DNA from: Enterococcus sp. RIT-PI-f
GTDB taxonomy: Bacteria; Bacillota; Bacilli; Lactobacillales; Enterococcaceae
Reading direction: 5' to 3'
DNA length: 64,000 nucleotides
NCBI RefSeq assembly: GCF_001297065.1
Contig: NZ_LHOX01000005.1
Coordinates: 1 to 64,000 of the forward strand
Shown in pieces: positions 57,930 to 64,000 of the stretch. Both the position numbers and the translations under genes were made by a program. Each line of letters opens with the position of its first letter. Position 1 is the stretch's first letter. Below the pieces are notes generated by a model. It ran no database searches and was not told the DNA's origin. It was given only the letters and a program-made list of their open reading frames with translations.

Positions 57930-58112
57930 TCATTTATCTTTGAAAAAAAGTTTAATCCCTATTGCAGACAATATTAAAGATAATCCAGTAAAGCGTATAG
58001 CATTCACTATTCCTGTAGAATCAACAGTATCAGATTCAGGAAAAATTATTTTTGGTAAAATAATTAAAAGCAAAAGTGAAAAAAGAACTAAAACAATACC
58101 AATCTTTTTCAT
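57930..58112 (-). CDS. Small two-helix membrane protein
   Basis: A 60-residue protein with two hydrophobic helices separated by a short polar loop (FPESDTVDSTG) and a C-terminal KLFFKDK. ATG 58112 follows GGTGG. It sits directly behind a degraded secreted-protein gene inside the IS-bounded patch; an immunity or partner role is possible but not shown. Confidence 0.45.
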   Translation of the reverse strand: MKKIGIVLVLFSLLLLIILPKIIFPESDTVDSTGIVNAIRFTGLSLILSAIGIKLFFKDK

Positions 58113-58695
58113 AATACCACCATAAATTAGAAGATTTACTTCTGCCAAAACCGTTCACAAATGAATCATGCGAATTGAAAGTTTTGTACTTTGTTCCAGA
58201 AGCATTCTCAACCATTACCTTTCCATCTTTTCTTGTATACGCATTCTGAGAATAACCTTGTGTATTAATCCGAATAAAACCATTTTGTTTTACAGTCTTA
58301 ATTTTCTTACCACTACCATTATCATAGACATCATAAGTATACTCGTTCACATATACCCATATAATAGCAATGAAGTATGCGTGACTGGCTTTTGTTTGAG
58401 TCCAACTATCTTCTCATTAGAAGGTCCACTACGTGTTATAGATGTACTATAACTAAAAGAAGTACTTAATTTTACACCTTTAATCTCAGCATTTATTCCA
58501 AATGAAAAAGAAACAGATTTAGGCTTAGAAGTTTTAGCATCCAATTTTTATACATATTGGGTTGCAACAACTTGATCCGTAGTTAATTTTCTTGTTTTTA
58601 CTAATTTCCAAGTCTGTCCGGTTGCGCTTCTCAACATTGGGTTTGAACTATTATTCGAAGCAATTTGTTCATTAATACCTCACCTTACATTTTAT
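58036..58695 (-). pseudogene. Degraded gene for a small secreted-type protein
   Basis: Reading the minus strand from about 58695, a protein-like sequence (ASNNSSNPMLRSATGQTWKL, then TTDQVVATQYV) meets an in-frame TAA near 58550, continues in the same frame (KSVSFSFGINAEIKGVKLSTS) to 58347, and resumes in another frame (EYTYDVYDNGSGKKIKTV, GKVMVENASGTKY). One stop and one frameshift therefore break it, and the signal peptide region is missing. The composition suggests an exported beta-rich protein; I cannot name the family. Confidence 0.6.
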
Positions 58696-58699
58696 TAAA

Positions 58700-59047
58700 T
58701 TTATATTAACTGTATAATAAAAACACCTATAAAGCAAGCGGTTTCTTGATGGGTTTTAAACGGTTACCTTTCATCTAAAAGATCAAAGTTAGGGGGTATT
58801 TCTGTTCTTGCTCGTTAGTTATAGCTATGAACTGTCAATTTCACGTTGTTCCCTTATAGCTTTGGATTCTAAAAAATGAATTCAAACTATCTCTCTTTAA
58901 TTATAATCTATTATTTTCTATAAAACATAAACGTGTTGTATGTTTAAAGCGTATCTTAAATAGAGAAAATTATAAGATTAAAAAATAAGATTTTTAACTG
59001 TATGATTAGGGTGTGTTTTAAATAGTTCGAGAGAGTAGGTAAAACTT
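58700..59047. other. AT-rich gap without genes
   Basis: Very AT-rich sequence between the degraded secreted-protein gene and the resolvase remnant. No supportable gene, RNA or repeat found. Confidence 0.4.
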
Positions 59048-59530
59048 TTGAAAATTGCATATATCCGAGTTTCATCAATCGATCAAAATGAACAATGTCA
59101 AGGTGAAGAAATGAGAAAGTTCGGCGCTGAAAATTTTTCATCGAAAAACAATCAGAAGCGACGATTACTCATCGACCAATTTTTCAAGAGGCTTTAGATT
59201 TTGTCAGAGACCAAAGATATTTTTATTGTAGAAGCCATCGATCGACTTGGAAGCAATTATGACGAGATTATCGATTCAGTTAATTATCTAAAGATGAAAA
59301 ATGTGCGACTCATTATCACTAGTTTACCGATCATGGCTGAAGCAATCGGAAATTCTCTCTTGGATAAATTCATCAAAGACTTAATCATTCAGATCTTTGC
59401 CATGATTGCCGAACAAGAACGTACTGAATCGAAACGACGCCAGGCACAAAAGATCCACAACGTTGTCTTGCTTATAAAATCATCGTTAAGGATCTTGAGA
59501 ATAGTCATCTGCATAAAGTTAAACATTTAA
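59048..59530 (+). pseudogene. Serine recombinase/resolvase remnant
   Basis: The start (TTG 59048) encodes KIAYIRVSSIDQNEQ, the catalytic-serine region of small serine recombinases. A frameshift at about 59150-59200 leads into the correct continuation ([35 protein letters not shown]), and a second shift removes the C-terminal DNA-binding domain. It is a relic of a plasmid or transposon resolvase and supports a mobile origin for this patch. Confidence 0.8.
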
Positions 59531-59563
59531 TCTTATTTCTAAGGTCATTTCACTAATAATTTT

Positions 59564-60211
59564 TCATATTAATTTACTTTTGAATTTATAAGTAAATGTT
59601 CGGATATTTGAAAGTTTTTTAAAGTTCGTTTTAAAACTTGGTGCATCGACTAATCGAAGCCCGTCATTAAAGTCCTTCTTGTACCTAAAAATTCCATAAG
59701 CGGCCATATCAACTAAATGAATCTGATTCCATGATTTAAAAGTAGAATCATGATATAGGATATTCTTCGTTTCAAGAGCGATAAACTCATTACACCAACC
59801 TTTTTCTTCAATAATATATTTCATAGCAGGTGTATTATTATTAATCATAATATTTTGGAAATCAATCAGATATTCTTCTTGTACATTAACATGCTCAATA
59901 ATTGTCATACCTGTTTTATGTAGTACTTTTTTTAGAAAACTACCTGGTGTTAGTTCCATCAATTCTGTACGAATTACATATTCTCTTAAATCAGAAGTCA
60001 TACTTGTGATTGATTTTAAAGCATCAATCTTACTGTTATCTGACAATTCGCAAATAAAAAAATAAGCCCATTTCTTTGATTCTTCCCCCTCAAACTTAAT
60101 TTGTGATTTATAAATTCTTGAAAATTCACTCTCGAATGAAGAAAATAACTGCTTAAACTGTTTAATCATCTTTTTATCCATATTCTTTAAAGTTATACTT
60201 AAATATTCCAT
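59564..60211 (-). CDS. Hypothetical protein, accessory region
   Basis: A 215-residue, lysine-rich, AT-rich gene with AGGAGATCG before the ATG. No signal peptide or membrane helix and no family recognised. It contains GWCNEFIALETKNILYHDS and a C-terminal basic tail. It is intact despite lying among relics, which suggests recent acquisition or selection. Confidence 0.6.
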   Translation of the reverse strand: MEYLSITLKNMDKKMIKQFKQLFSSFESEFSRIYKSQIKFEGEESKKWAYFFICELSDNSKIDALKSITSMTSDLREYVIRTELMELTPGSFLKKVLHKTGMTIIEHVNVQEEYLIDFQNIMINNNTPAMKYIIEEKGWCNEFIALETKNILYHDSTFKSWNQIHLVDMAAYGIFRYKKDFNDGLRLVDAPSFKTNFKKLSNIRTFTYKFKSKLI

Positions 60212-60705
60212 TTTCGATCTCCTAACAAAATTTAGAATGAGACAGAAATTGTCATCATACCACTAGTAGTAGTACTTTCACTGATACATTTATATTTCTA
60301 ATAGCTTACTTATCAGCTGCGTAACTCAATACCAAATAGGATATAGAAGTTAAAGCTATTACAAACCAAACATTTTTCTTAACTGTCAGTATCTTTAACA
60401 ATAATTATATTTCCTAAAATATCACTTTATCTATTGATTTAGAATATACTACAATTAAAGATAACAATCAATTTTTTATAGGTATACCTAATTTTATCGT
60501 GTCTAAACTTAGATATTAAAATATTTAAAAGTATTTTAGTTAGCATATTATAGTTTGCGACTCCGTTTTATATAAATAAATATATTACTGAACCCAATTT
60601 AATGAGCTGCTGAGGAAACCATGAAGTTACCACTGAAAAAAGGATCAAAAAATTTTAAGTTTCTGCCCCCAATGAAAAGATATAAATGATGAATTTCTGC
60701 GATTA
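60212..60705. other. AT-rich gap without genes
   Basis: Strongly AT-rich sequence with no open frame carrying a ribosome binding site and no clear RNA or repeat. Confidence 0.4.
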
Positions 60706-61054
60706 TAAACATATCGTTCTCTAGTATGATTAAATCACCGCAAAATAAACAGTGGATCCACAGTGAAAGACTGTTATGGTAAAACAATAATTGTAAGAAA
60801 TGGGAAGAAAAAAACTACTGTACGTTTTGATGAATATATCCATATGCCGATGGTTATACAATTAAAAAAAGCAGCACTACAAATGTAAAAATTGTGAAAC
60901 CTATTGGACTACACAATCTTACTTTGTTCTTCCAAAGCATTCTATTGTACATCTTTTAATTGAAGCGAAATAACATAAAAACCAAAACAGATTTGTTCTC
61001 ATCTGTTTTGGTTTCACTTAAATCTATTCCATCAGTCCTGATTGACAAAGAGCC
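60706..61054 (+). mobile_element. Internally deleted second copy of the ISL3-type element
   Basis: Three blocks match the element at 56.4-57.9 kb: the region before the transposase start (AAACATATCGTTCTCTAGTA), part of the zinc-finger region (GTGGATCCACAG onward), and the 3' end with the hairpin and right inverted repeat. About 160 bp and about 950 bp are missing between the blocks, and the left inverted repeat is not recognisable. Many point differences show it is old and inactive. Confidence 0.85.
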
Positions 61055-61073
61055 CTTTTTTCCTAATTAAACA

Positions 61074-61102
61074 AACCGCTTGGTCAACAAGACCAAGCGG
61101 TT
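61074..61102 (-). terminator. Hairpin after the module 3 transporter
   Basis: AACCGCTTGGTC-N5-GACCAAGCGGTT, 6 bp after the stop codon; the following GTTTAATT is a weak U-tract. Confidence 0.65.
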
Positions 61103-61107
61103 TAGGC

Positions 61108-63087
<1,980 letters not shown>

Positions 63088-63145
63088 TTACACAATATTC
63101 AATTTGCGCTCACTGGATGAACGCACTTCTCCTTTCTACTTTATT

Positions 63146-63988
63146 TCAGCGATTCTTTTGCACCAAACGGGCAATATGAATCGTTAAATACATTTGTTCA
63201 TCGCTAGACATTTGATATACATACTTTTTTAGCAAAAAGGTATTGATTTTTTGTACGCACTGAAACGCATTATGGTATTTTTGTCTGACCATCGCCAATA
63301 ATTCTTCATCTGTTTCATCTCGATGTTGTGTCTGATTTAACATTCTGGATACAAAAAAACGTAAATGTGTCGTAAAACGATAAAAGTAAACGGAATCTTC
63401 ATCAAATGTCGTTTTGAAAAAATATTTGACGATGTTGATGATTTCTTGCATCGTTTGCGTTAGTGCGGCAACATTTCCTTGATCCTCATTCTCCGTCTGG
63501 GCGTTGACCAGATGCAATGCAACAAAGCCAGCTTCATCATCAGGCAAGTCTACACCATACATGTCGCCAATTTTTTCGATCGTTTTTTGTCCTACACGAT
63601 ATTCGTCAGGAAAGAACCGCTTGATATCCCATAACAGAACATTTTTGACCGTGACCCCTTTCTTCGCTCTTTCGATCGCACTGTGCATATGATCCGTCAA
63701 GGAAATGTAGATGGTGTCATTGATGGGTGAGGTCAGTTCTCCTCGTGCATACTCGATGATTTGATTTGACAACTCCAGGTATTCAACAGGTAGGTCGGCT
63801 ACCAACTCTTGGAATTGATTCAAAACGATGGGGTTATCTAAGCGGTATACTTTGTCCACTGTCTCTTCGGGAATCCGGTCACCCACTTTCTTCTTGAAAG
63901 CAATGCCACGCCCCATCACAATTATTTCATTTTCGTCAGCATCACTAGTGATCACAACATTATTGTTTAACACTTTATTGATGATCAT
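63146..63988 (-). CDS. BglG/LicT-family antiterminator (module 3)
   Basis: A 280-residue antiterminator: CAT domain (INKVLNNNVVIT, MGRGIAFKKKVGD) and two PRDs (TDHMHSAI, VALHLVNAQ, THLRFFV, LTIHIARL). The ATG follows TGGAGGAACG near the window edge; its own leader lies outside. It is co-oriented with and 121 bp upstream of the module 3 transporter. Confidence 0.92.
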   Translation of the reverse strand: MIINKVLNNNVVITSDADENEIIVMGRGIAFKKKVGDRIPEETVDKVYRLDNPIVLNQFQELVADLPVEYLELSNQIIEYARGELTSPINDTIYISLTDHMHSAIERAKKGVTVKNVLLWDIKRFFPDEYRVGQKTIEKIGDMYGVDLPDDEAGFVALHLVNAQTENEDQGNVAALTQTMQEIINIVKYFFKTTFDEDSVYFYRFTTHLRFFVSRMLNQTQHRDETDEELLAMVRQKYHNAFQCVQKINTFLLKKYVYQMSSDEQMYLTIHIARLVQKNR

Positions 63989-64000
63989 GGCGTTCCTCCA

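Overview
The window comes from a low-GC Gram-positive coccus, most likely an Enterococcus. The grounds are purine-rich Shine-Dalgarno sites throughout, sortase-type and lipoprotein signals, three BglG/LicT-controlled beta-glucoside PTS modules, Ohr/OhrR, MprF with an adjacent hydrolase, Mga-family and LytR-CpsA-Psr proteins. The GC content looks higher than in E. faecium, so the E. casseliflavus/gallinarum group is a guess. Most of the window is chromosomal core-like DNA; roughly 56.4-61.1 kb is an AT-rich accessory patch bounded by two damaged copies of one ISL3-type insertion sequence.

Layout. 0-14 kb holds stress and housekeeping genes: a CDF exporter with Mn-type metal residues, a ferredoxin-NADP reductase behind a Fur-like box, an aminoacyl-PG hydrolase/MprF pair, ohr-ohrR behind an OhrR palindrome, a BlaI-type regulator, a 52-residue protein missed by long-ORF calling, an LCP-family protein whose leader is an M-box (Mg2+) riboswitch, an SDR, a lone PRD protein, and a divergent SufT-like/ilvD pair. 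13.8-21.5 kb is one giant sortase-anchored adhesin gene with at least 14 Cna-B repeats, broken by a single in-frame amber codon. 21.6-26.7 kb is bgl module 1 (promoter with cre, RAT/terminator, bglG, RAT/terminator, EIIBCA, phospho-beta-glucosidase). 26.8-36.3 kb carries an orphan peptide-binding lipoprotein, an Mga-like regulator, a DUF1576 membrane protein with a small partner, a YxeA/BceAB-like ABC unit and a LysE exporter.

36.3-40.6 kb is a compact five-gene operon with a TasA/camelysin-like protein, a large secreted protein with a similar N-terminus, and two SipW-type signal peptidases. It looks like a dedicated export and surface-fibre system and is the best candidate for a little-described system here. 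41.4-49.9 kb contains a large membrane protein, menG, a GntR regulator with a likely palindromic operator in front of a lone EIIC PTS gene, small hypothetical proteins, and an M23 peptidoglycan hydrolase preceded by a triple WalR-like hexamer array. 50.1-54.5 kb is bgl module 2, followed by two paralogous 82-residue proteins and an esterase. After the IS-bounded patch, 61.1-64 kb is bgl module 3, which has no glucosidase gene in the window and an unusual RAT-like element overlapping a hairpin that would mask the ribosome binding site.

Working together: the three bgl modules let the cell take up, phosphorylate and (for modules 1 and 2) cleave beta-glucosides under substrate-dependent antitermination, with catabolite control visible for module 1. 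Several other loci converge on the envelope: MprF, the LCP protein, the adhesin, the SipW operon, YxeA/BceAB and the M23 hydrolase.
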